Part shown: piece after piece, positions 16,679-22,110 of the stretch | How the letters are laid out: each line of letters opens with the position of its first letter | Position numbering within the stretch: the first letter of the stretch is position 1 | Source of the DNA: Gp6-AA40 sp050742535 | GTDB lineage: Bacteria > Acidobacteriota > Vicinamibacteria > Vicinamibacterales > UBA2999 | Reading direction: 5' to 3' | Length of the DNA stretch: 22,110 nucleotides | Assembly: GCA_050742535.1 (NCBI GenBank) | Contig: JBOGIQ010000061.1 | Span: 1-22,110, forward strand | The notes under the pieces: generated by a model | Told to the model about the DNA's origin: nothing | The model's database searches: none | The model's input: the letters and a program-made list of their open reading frames with translations, nothing else | Made by a program: the position numbers and the translations under genes

Positions 16679-17395
16679 ATGATGACGAACCGTCCCGGTG
16701 AGTATCAGATGTTCCCGCAGCAGCGGCCGCTGCTCACGGCGGAATTGCTCGAATATCTGCAGCAACAGTCGTCGCCGTCGTCGCCCGCGTTGCAGAACGT
16801 CGAGCGTCTGACGCGCTCGATGGGCATTCCCGGCATGATGCTGCTCGATCCGCTCGCCGGCCGTCTGCTGGCGTTCCTCACGGCACTGATGAGACCGGCG
16901 CTGGCACTCGACATCGGCACGTTCACGGGGTACAGCACTTTGTGCATCGCGGAAGAGCTGCCGCCGGAGGGACGCGTCGTCACGTGCGAGATCGATCCGG
17001 CCCGCGCGGCGGCTGCCGCCACGCACTTTGCCGCCAGCGCGTACGGCGATCGTATCGATCTGCGCGTGGCGTCTGCCGAGGCGGTCATCGAATCGATCGA
17101 CCGGCCGATCGACCTCGCGTTCATCGACGCCGACAAGCAAGCGTATTGGCCCTGCTACGACCTCCTCGTGCCTCGGCTCGCGCCCGACGGCCTGATCGTC
17201 ATCGACAACACGCTCCTGCTGGGAAGTGTGCTGCTCGACGCGTCGGGCATTGCGTCGCTGCCGCCGCGATTCCGGAAAGATTGCGCGGCGATCGTCGCCT
17301 TCAATCAGCGGGTGCGGAGCGACGACCGTACCGAACAGTGCCTCCTTCCAGTCGGCGACGGCCTGACGATCGTTCGAAAGCGAGCGAGCGCATGA
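16679..17395 (+). CDS. SAM-dependent O-methyltransferase, metal-dependent catechol type
   Basis: This 238-aa protein has the class I SAM-binding motif ALDIGTFTGYST (78-89) and the acidic motif CEIDP. It also has the metal- and substrate-site segments FIDADK and VIDNTLL characteristic of Methyltransf_3 (caffeoyl-CoA and catechol type) enzymes. These methylate one hydroxyl of an ortho-diol on aromatic or CoA/carrier-bound substrates. Two in-frame ATG codons are adjacent (16679 and 16682). Its stop overlaps the start of the flavin monooxygenase (ATGA), so the two are probably made together. A simple reading is hydroxylation to a catechol followed by O-methylation, though the order is inference. 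Confidence 0.93.
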   Translation: MMTNRPGEYQMFPQQRPLLTAELLEYLQQQSSPSSPALQNVERLTRSMGIPGMMLLDPLAGRLLAFLTALMRPALALDIGTFTGYSTLCIAEELPPEGRVVTCEIDPARAAAAATHFAASAYGDRIDLRVASAEAVIESIDRPIDLAFIDADKQAYWPCYDLLVPRLAPDGLIVIDNTLLLGSVLLDASGIASLPPRFRKDCAAIVAFNQRVRSDDRTEQCLLPVGDGLTIVRKRASA

Positions 17396-18567
17396 GCGCC
17401 GGTGTTCTGGCGGAGGTCAGTGTGACCAGCGTCGTCGAGCGGCTGAGGGCCCGCGCGACGCGAGCGGCAGCCGAGCGGTGTCTGCCGACCGAGTCGATCG
17501 ACGACCTGCGGCGTCTGGGCGTATTCCGCGCGCTGACGCCGGCGCGGTACGGCGGCGCGGCAGCGGCGATCGTGCCGCTGTTCGAATCGCTCGTCCATGT
17601 CGCGGAGGCGTGCGCGTCCAGCGCTTGGGTCGGCAGCCTCTTTTCGCTGCACGCGTTTCTCATTGGACGCTTTCCCGAACCGCTGCAGGATGAAGTCTGG
17701 GCAGCGACGCCCGACGCGCTCGTCGCCTCCTCGGTGGCGCCACGCGGCGAAGCGGCCGTCGTGCCCGATGGTTTTCGCATTCACGGCACCTGGTCCTACG
17801 CGAGCGGCGTCGATCATGCGCAATGGGCGATCCTGACGTCGCTGGTACGACAAGCGCAGCATCCCGCGGCTGCGTGCCTGTTCGCCGTGCCGGCCAGGGA
17901 CTACCGCATCGAGGACGACTGGTTCGTGTCCGGTCTGCAAGGTACCGGCAGCAAGACGATTCGGATCGAGTCGCCACTGTTCGTGCCCGCACACCGCACA
18001 CGGTATCTCGCGCACCTCGACGGTCAGTGCGCCGATGCCGCGGTCTTCTCGCCGCTCGCGCGAATCCCCTGGCAGAGCCTGTTCAGCCTGGCCTTTGCTC
18101 CAGCCGCGATTGGTACGGCGGCGGCGGCCACGAAACGGCTGCGCGAGCTGCTCGCGGTCAAGCGTTCCGCGTATGCCGGAAAACCGCTCCGCGACAGTCC
18201 GCTGTCGGTGGCTCGCCTCGCCCGCACGGTCAGTGACGTGGACGCCGCCACACTGCGACTGCAGCGCGATGTGGCCGATCTCCAACGCTGCGCCGACGCC
18301 GGTTCTCCCTTATCGGCAGACGTCGCCGAGCGGATCATCTTCGACGCGGCCGAGATCGTTGATTGCTCCGCTCGTGCCGTGGAGCGCGCGTTTCGCGGCG
18401 GTGGCGGAGCCGCGATCCGAACCACGAGTGCGCTGCAGCAGCACTTCCGTGACATGTACGCCATCACGCAACACGCGGCCGTCGAATACGACGGCGCGTG
18501 TGAGCGCTACGGCGCGTCGCTGCTTCCACCCGTGCCACCCGCACGGCGGCCGCCGTCGTTGACCTGA
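17392..18567 (+). CDS. acyl-CoA-dehydrogenase-fold flavin monooxygenase (two-component, group D type)
   Basis: This 391-aa protein resembles HpaB/HsaA/DszC-like oxygenases of the acyl-CoA dehydrogenase fold. These use reduced flavin from a separate reductase to hydroxylate aromatic or other substrates. The N-terminal helical part has LPTESIDDLRRLGVFRALTP and RYGG (about 31-54). The middle beta part has GTWSYASGVDHAQW, and the C-terminal helical part ends with a QHFRDMYAITQH segment close to the family's RDxxxxxxH pattern. The catalytic base of acyl-CoA dehydrogenases is not evident. The start is ATG at 17392-17394, overlapping the methyltransferase stop. An open frame extends upstream in the methyltransferase gene but is a shadow. 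No flavin reductase is encoded in the window, so the partner reductase must be elsewhere. Confidence 0.88.
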   Translation: MSAGVLAEVSVTSVVERLRARATRAAAERCLPTESIDDLRRLGVFRALTPARYGGAAAAIVPLFESLVHVAEACASSAWVGSLFSLHAFLIGRFPEPLQDEVWAATPDALVASSVAPRGEAAVVPDGFRIHGTWSYASGVDHAQWAILTSLVRQAQHPAAACLFAVPARDYRIEDDWFVSGLQGTGSKTIRIESPLFVPAHRTRYLAHLDGQCADAAVFSPLARIPWQSLFSLAFAPAAIGTAAAATKRLRELLAVKRSAYAGKPLRDSPLSVARLARTVSDVDAATLRLQRDVADLQRCADAGSPLSADVAERIIFDAAEIVDCSARAVERAFRGGGGAAIRTTSALQQHFRDMYAITQHAAVEYDGACERYGASLLPPVPPARRPPSLT

Positions 18568-18620
18568 ACCGGTGCCGGGCGTAAGGCGCGCACTGACGAC
18601 CGTCTGCTGCAGGAGTCGAT

Positions 18621-19670
18621 ATGAGCGAGGCGCGTGTGGACACTGACTCACCATCGGCAATCGCGCGCGACGTCGTCGGCCACGCGAGGGCACTGGCTGC
18701 AGCAGGCCGGTGGAAGGAGGCGATTGACGCCGCCACCCGAGCCAACCGTCAACGTCGCGATCCAGCCCTCGAGTACATGCTCGTGCGCTGGCGCCATCGA
18801 GCAGCCGCCGCCATGGCCGCAGCTGCTGCGCCACAGGTCCCCACCTATCCGGATCTGTTTGCCGACGCAGATGGTCTACCGGAAATACCGGCGAGCCAAT
18901 TGACGGCGGCGGCGATCGGATCGGCGATTCAGCGTCACGGCTGCCTGATCGTACGCGGCCTGCTTCAAGCGGAGGAAGCGCATCGGCTCTCCCAGGGCAT
19001 CGATTGCGCCATCGACGCCGCCGACACGGCCGCCGACGGGACACCGGCGGTGCGAACGCTGCCATGGTTCGCGCCGTTGCTGACGGAGCATGACAACAGG
19101 GGGCTCGCCAGGATGCGCTGGATCACCCGCCGTTCCGGCAGCCTGCTGACGGCGGACTCGCCGCGAATGCTGTTCGATCTGCTCGAAGTGTTCGAGCGCG
19201 GGCGGGTGATCGACGTCATCGAGCAACACCTCGGCGAGCGGCCGACCCTGTCGGCGCAGAAGGCCGTACTGCGGCGGGCGCAACCCTCGAGCGCGTCGGA
19301 CTGGCACCAGGACGGGGCCTTCCTCGGCCGCGACATCCGACCGGTCAACGTCTGGCTGGCGCTGTCTGATTGCGGCGAAGACGCGGCGGGCCTGGACATC
19401 GTCGCCCGCCGGCTCGAGGGGATCGTCGAGACCGGCACCCGGGGCGCCAGGTTCGAATGGTCGGTCGGACCGGACATGCTGGAGCAACTCGCTCCGGAAT
19501 CGGCCGTGGTGTCGCCACGGTTCGCCGCTGGCGATGCCGCCGTGTTCGACCATCTGTGCCTGCATCGCACCGGCTATCGTCCGGGCATGACGAAGAAGCG
19601 ATGGGCGATCGAGTCATGGTTCTTCGCGCCCTCCTCGCAGCCGAATCGATACTTTCCACTGGTCGTCTGA
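18621..19670 (+). CDS. PhyH-like Fe(II)/2-oxoglutarate-dependent oxygenase with an N-terminal helical extension
   Basis: This 349-aa protein has a phytanoyl-CoA dioxygenase-type core (about 90-340). The metal triad is visible as H229 and D231 in DWHQDGAF and H315 in CLHRTGYRPG; R327 is a likely 2-oxoglutarate anchor. Residues 1-70 form an Ala/Arg-rich helical extension (HARALAAAGRWKEAIDAATR) that resembles the N-terminus of the gene cut by the left edge of the window. Members hydroxylate unactivated carbons of free or carrier-bound substrates, and some catalyse halogenation or ring formation; the HxD here argues against a halogenase, which would lack the Asp. The ATG at 18621-18623 has AGGAG six bases upstream. 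It follows the monooxygenase by 53 bases, so it probably belongs to the same rightward unit. Confidence 0.92.
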   Translation: MSEARVDTDSPSAIARDVVGHARALAAAGRWKEAIDAATRANRQRRDPALEYMLVRWRHRAAAAMAAAAAPQVPTYPDLFADADGLPEIPASQLTAAAIGSAIQRHGCLIVRGLLQAEEAHRLSQGIDCAIDAADTAADGTPAVRTLPWFAPLLTEHDNRGLARMRWITRRSGSLLTADSPRMLFDLLEVFERGRVIDVIEQHLGERPTLSAQKAVLRRAQPSSASDWHQDGAFLGRDIRPVNVWLALSDCGEDAAGLDIVARRLEGIVETGTRGARFEWSVGPDMLEQLAPESAVVSPRFAAGDAAVFDHLCLHRTGYRPGMTKKRWAIESWFFAPSSQPNRYFPLVV

Positions 19671-19718
19671 CTGCACGCCGGGTGGCGGACCGTCGGCGCC
19701 CCGCCTCTCGGCGCGCGC

Positions 19719-20447
19719 TCAGCGGAACGGAAGGCGTTCACCCGCGTAGTAGCGGCGCGGCGGCCACGTGTCGCTGAAGCTGTTGATGTCCGCCGGCACC
19801 GGCGCGTGAGAATGCCAGATCCGGATGGTCCCGCTCGCCAGCTCCCCCAGCGCCCGATAGTTGTACGACGGTGACAAGGTGTACGGATTGAACCCCAGTA
19901 GCTCCAGCGCCAACGTGAAGAAGGGCTGATCGTTATCGTAGGCGACGCCTTCGATGTGCAACGTCGTGAGCTCGTGCCATTTGTGGAAGACGGCATCGAC
20001 ATCGGGACGACGGACGAAGAAGAGAACGCCGGTGTTGTACTGCAACTGGTTGACGCAGGGCACTCCGAGTGCGTTCAACACGCGATGGAAGTCCCAGAAC
20101 GCGTCCAGACTGTAATGCGGTGCCATGGCGGCGGCGATGCCAAACGTCTCCGCCCGCGCGAACGCGTGCGAGATGTCGCCGACAACGACCGCATCGGTGT
20201 CGAGAAAGAGAAAGCTGTCGAACTCCGCCGGCAGATTCGTGATCAATTCGGCCTTGCCGAGCAGCGATCGATTTCTGATCGCGGCAACGATGACGCGTTC
20301 GAACGGACTGCCGCGAATCAGACGAGCGGTCGCCTCGTCGGTAATCGCAATCCGCGGGACGCCGACAGGAACCGAGCGCGAGATCGAGGCGAGGGCCTCC
20401 CGCAGGTATTTTGGACCCCAAAAAAAATTGACGATCGCCCGACGCAT
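19719..20447 (-). CDS. glycosyltransferase-like protein (GT-A fold)
   Basis: This 242-aa protein has the metal/nucleotide-sugar motif DTD in SFLFLDTDAVVVGD (about 78-91). It also has later segments of the GT-A type: QYNTGVLFF, YDNDQPFF and the closing WHSHAP. I cannot assign a sugar or acceptor; GT8-like or a related small family is plausible. The ATG is at 20445-20447. Codons 7-10 contain a run of eight T in the coding strand (20420-20427), unusual in this GC-rich DNA. The sigma factor gene ends 27 bases upstream on the same strand, so the two are probably co-transcribed. It converges with the PhyH-like gene across a 48-base gap. Whether it belongs to the NRPS pathway is open. Confidence 0.72.
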   Translation of the reverse strand: MRRAIVNFFWGPKYLREALASISRSVPVGVPRIAITDEATARLIRGSPFERVIVAAIRNRSLLGKAELITNLPAEFDSFLFLDTDAVVVGDISHAFARAETFGIAAAMAPHYSLDAFWDFHRVLNALGVPCVNQLQYNTGVLFFVRRPDVDAVFHKWHELTTLHIEGVAYDNDQPFFTLALELLGFNPYTLSPSYNYRALGELASGTIRIWHSHAPVPADINSFSDTWPPRRYYAGERLPFR

Positions 20448-20474
20448 GAGACAGTTCTCTATCGCCTCGCCCCG

Positions 20475-21110
20475 TTACGATGTCACGCCGTTTCTTTTCG
20501 CCGGCCTGTAGGACGCGATGTGCCGAGCGCCCGTGTGCCACGCGGCGTCTCCAGCACCGGGCGACGCGGGCGGCGGCGAAATACCACCATGTTTCGCCAA
20601 TGCATACAACCGCTGCCGTGCCCGGGTGAGCTTCCATTTCGAGGTGCCGGGCGGAATGCGAAGCATCGTGGCGATCTCGTGATGAGTGAATCCCATTACA
20701 TCATGGAGAACGCAAATTCGACGATCATCATGCGCCAACGTCGCCAACGCCGATCGCAGCGCGATGGCATCCACCGACACGGGAGGAACCGTTCCCGGTT
20801 GTCGGATCAGCGGATCGGCACGCTCTCGGCATCTCCGCCGCCGGCAATGGCTCAGGCCGGCGTTCACGGTGATACGGTAGAGCCATGTGGTAGCGGCAGC
20901 CTCATGTCGAAATCTGTCGCTGTTCTGCAAGGCACGGACAAACACGTCCTGCACCACATCCTCCGCATCTCCTCCGACGTATCTCGACGCCAGCGCGCAC
21001 AACAGGTGCCGCGAGCCGACGTATGCCCGCGACAGACTTTGCGTCACGTTCTGTTCGCACATTTTGTGTCCTGCATGGTTGTCCTCAGTCATCGACGCTG
21101 GCACGTGCAT
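20475..21110 (-). CDS. ECF-type RNA polymerase sigma factor
   Basis: This 211-aa protein has the sigma region 2 motif DAEDVVQDVFVRAL followed by TTWLYRITVN (region 2.4 area). Region 4 is HDDRRICVLHDVMGFTHHEIATML with IPPGTSKWKLTRARQRL as its helix-turn-helix. ECF factors direct polymerase to specific promoters and are usually held by an anti-sigma factor. No anti-sigma gene is encoded next to it; a glycosyltransferase follows instead. The C-terminal 40 residues after region 4 are an extra tail rich in Gly, Ala and basic residues. The chosen ATG at 21108-21110 has GGAG very close (two bases away); an ATG six codons in lacks a ribosome-binding site. It may control its own operon, the cluster, or something remote. 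Confidence 0.92.
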   Translation of the reverse strand: MHVPASMTEDNHAGHKMCEQNVTQSLSRAYVGSRHLLCALASRYVGGDAEDVVQDVFVRALQNSDRFRHEAAATTWLYRITVNAGLSHCRRRRCRERADPLIRQPGTVPPVSVDAIALRSALATLAHDDRRICVLHDVMGFTHHEIATMLRIPPGTSKWKLTRARQRLYALAKHGGISPPPASPGAGDAAWHTGARHIASYRPAKRNGVTS

Positions 21111-21431
21111 CTCTCCGAACCTGTGTAGTCAATCGTCGTACCAACCAAACGCACGCGGACGTCTGTGCCGTGCCCCTGCTGAAAACGATGGACGAGTCGA
21201 TGGCACATGGCTACGGGCAGCCGTTGGCCGTTCGAACGTGGACATAGCGGTCCCGCTTTCGAACACATCGGGCGGGACATGCTCAGTGCCGTTGACCGTC
21301 ACGAACGGGAGCATCGGAAGCCCGTTCGGGCTCCACTTCAAAACTGTCAGACCCGTGTCGGGGCCGAAAATGTCGCGGGGTGTAATGGGACGGGCGTATG
21401 ATCGCCGGTGCCGGCCGCCCAAGGAGGCTCT
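21111..21431. other. divergent intergenic region with short palindromes, no gene seen
   Basis: These 321 bases separate the sigma factor (left) from an exported-protein gene (right) and must hold promoters for both. I see a perfect 10-bp palindrome CGTTCGAACG at 21229-21238, a second TTCGAAC at 21258-21264, and a 14-bp perfect inverted repeat AGCCCGTTCGGGCT at 21319-21332. No run of T or U follows the repeat in either direction, so it is not an obvious terminator. A minus-strand frame stays open through the region and into the next gene, but it lacks a good start and recognisable domains. Confidence 0.5.
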
Positions 21432-21845
21432 ATGCGAACGACACTCTTCACAGTCCTCCTCGTCCTCGGGATCGCCCTCGCCTCGTCCGCGCAGTCGGTG
21501 CTGCGTGTAGACATCACCGAGGGTCAGTTCAGAGCTGGGATGCAGCCAGTCACGACACCCTACGCCACCGGAGGACCGTGGGCTGGTGTTCCCGCTCGCG
21601 CCTTGAAGCCTGACGTGACGCCAACGGCTGACGACTTCCGCATCCGCACCTGGTTGGAAGGCGACGGCGCGAGGGTGCTGGTGTTCGCGGTCACGCGCAC
21701 GCCGGGGAGTCCTGTCGGCAGCGACGATGAGCGCGAAACTCAAATCGCGTCAGTTGCACTCAGCGCGGCGCAGTCGATGGAGATCACTGCGACCGAGAAA
21801 TACGGGGCACGCCCAGTAACCGTGAGCTTGATCGAGCGGCGGTAG
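21432..21845 (+). CDS. exported protein of unknown function
   Basis: This 137-aa protein begins with a clear signal peptide (MRTTLFTVLLVLGIALASSA, about 22 residues), so it is probably secreted or periplasmic. The mature part is small, soluble and beta-rich in appearance (LRVDITEGQF, DFRIRTWLEGDGARVLVFAV), with no motif that I recognise. The start is fixed by a perfect AAGGAGG four bases upstream of the ATG at 21432; an in-frame ATG at 21408 has no such site. The base composition is a little less GC-rich than the NRPS genes, and the gene likely marks the end of the cluster. A tiny frame begins three bases after its stop and may be translated with it. Confidence 0.82.
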   Translation: MRTTLFTVLLVLGIALASSAQSVLRVDITEGQFRAGMQPVTTPYATGGPWAGVPARALKPDVTPTADDFRIRTWLEGDGARVLVFAVTRTPGSPVGSDDERETQIASVALSAAQSMEITATEKYGARPVTVSLIERR

Positions 21846-21848
21846 TCG

Positions 21849-21956
21849 ATGACCAGCGGTGAATTCGCGGCATTGATCACAGCGGCGTTCGTGCTCGTCT
21901 ACGCCCTCCGCAACGCCCGCTGGTGGCGCTCAGCCCGGCCTCGCTTGCCTTGGTAA
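21849..21956 (+). CDS. possible 35-aa single-span membrane protein
   Basis: An ATG three bases after the stop of the exported-protein gene opens a 35-codon frame ending in TAA. The peptide has a hydrophobic core (FAALITAAFVLVYAL, residues 6-20) followed by a Trp/Arg-rich tail (RNARWWRSARPRLPW), the layout of a one-span inner-membrane peptide with a positive cytoplasmic end. There is no separate ribosome-binding site, so it would depend on coupling. It may be chance. Confidence 0.35.
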   Translation: MTSGEFAALITAAFVLVYALRNARWWRSARPRLPW

Positions 21957-21993
21957 CAAGCACGTGAACGCCGGTGCGATGGTTGACGGCGCG

Positions 21994-22110
21994 ATGAAGC
22001 CAGCGGTTCTCGTCATCGTGTCCACATCGCTATCAGGTTGCGGAGGTGACGGATCGCCGACTGGCCCTTCGGGCGGTTCCGACGTGCGGATTATCCTGTC
22101 AGTGCTGAGT
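21994..22110 (+). CDS. N-terminus of a lipoprotein cut by the right edge
   Basis: From ATG 21994 the frame reads a short charged start (MKP), a hydrophobic stretch (AVLVIVSTS) and the lipobox LSGC at about residues 13-16, followed by a Gly/Ser/Pro linker (GGDGSPTGPSGGS), then DVRIILSVLS to the window edge. This is a textbook type II signal peptide: the Cys would be lipidated and the protein anchored in a membrane. In-frame starts at 21979 (ATG) and 21964 (GTG) are possible. The function lies outside the window. A lipoprotein of this type supports a diderm host. Confidence 0.7.
   Translation, partial: MKPAVLVIVSTSLSGCGGDGSPTGPSGGSDVRIILSVLS

Noticed and set aside
16487..17140. N-terminal extension of the sigma-54 activator frame to 17140
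   Set aside because: The extra 218 codons run antisense through the methyltransferase gene and read as low-complexity Arg-rich sequence. The receiver-like domain starts at the ATG at 16484-16486.
16942..17391. N-terminal extension of the flavin monooxygenase frame
   Set aside because: It overlaps the methyltransferase gene out of phase, and the translation is Arg-rich with no family similarity. The ATGA junction at 17392 fits the local pattern.
19671..19718. Possible bidirectional terminator between the converging PhyH-like and glycosyltransferase genes
   Set aside because: GGCGG and CCGCC could pair across a 12-base loop, but the stem is short and no U run follows on either strand.
21129..21743. 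Minus-strand frame of 204 codons between the sigma factor and the exported protein
   Set aside because: Part of the translation (about 21200-21390) reads plausibly, but the only start is antisense inside the exported-protein gene, with no ribosome-binding site and no domain. Not supported as a gene.

Overview
The window is a high-GC stretch dominated by one natural-product gene cluster. About the first 16.5 kb is a single leftward (minus-strand) train of 15 genes, most joined by 4-base stop/start overlaps or gaps of a few bases. In order of transcription it encodes: a sigma-54 enhancer-binding regulator; a small-family sulfotransferase; a NusG-type specialised antiterminator; an MFS transporter; an MbtH-like protein; three tandem sulfotransferases; an NRPS A-T didomain protein; a fused E1 alpha-beta 2-oxoacid dehydrogenase-like protein; a lipoyl E2 acyltransferase; a free acyl carrier protein; a type II thioesterase; an NRPS C-A-T protein; and a gene cut by the left edge. 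A divergent rightward block (16679-19670) adds an O-methyltransferase, an acyl-CoA-dehydrogenase-fold flavin monooxygenase and a PhyH-like Fe(II)/2-oxoglutarate oxygenase. To the right lie a leftward ECF sigma factor and a glycosyltransferase, then a rightward group of exported-protein genes (secreted protein, tiny membrane ORF, lipoprotein cut by the right edge) that looks like ordinary genome outside the cluster.

The organism cannot be named from the sequence. High GC, frequent GTG/TTG starts, a sigma-54 activator, a lipoprotein with a clear lipobox and an exported protein suggest a diderm soil-type bacterium. Acidobacteriota (Vicinamibacteria-like) or Myxococcota would fit. This is inference.

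My reading of the chemistry is as follows. E1 (thiamine diphosphate) and E2 (lipoyl) make an acyl or hydroxyacyl thioester and hand it to the free ACP. The A-T protein activates a second building block through an A domain that lacks the aspartate normally used to hold an alpha-amino group. The C-A-T protein has a near-intact C domain and carrier domain, but its A domain has lost the P-loop Lys, the A8 hinge and the catalytic A10 Lys, so its carrier must be loaded in trans or used only as a condensation platform. Hydroxylation (flavin enzyme, PhyH), O-methylation and up to four sulfonations would follow, with export by the MFS protein. Regulation appears layered: a sigma-54 activator with a receiver domain lacking the phospho-acceptor Asp, a candidate -24/-12 promoter ahead of the methyltransferase block, and a cluster-specific NusG paralogue suited to reading through a polycistron longer than 14 kb.

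The combination of PDH-like E1/E2 with a free ACP, a dead A domain, an Asp-less A domain and four sulfotransferases does not match any pathway I recognise in full. It is the best candidate for an undescribed system here.
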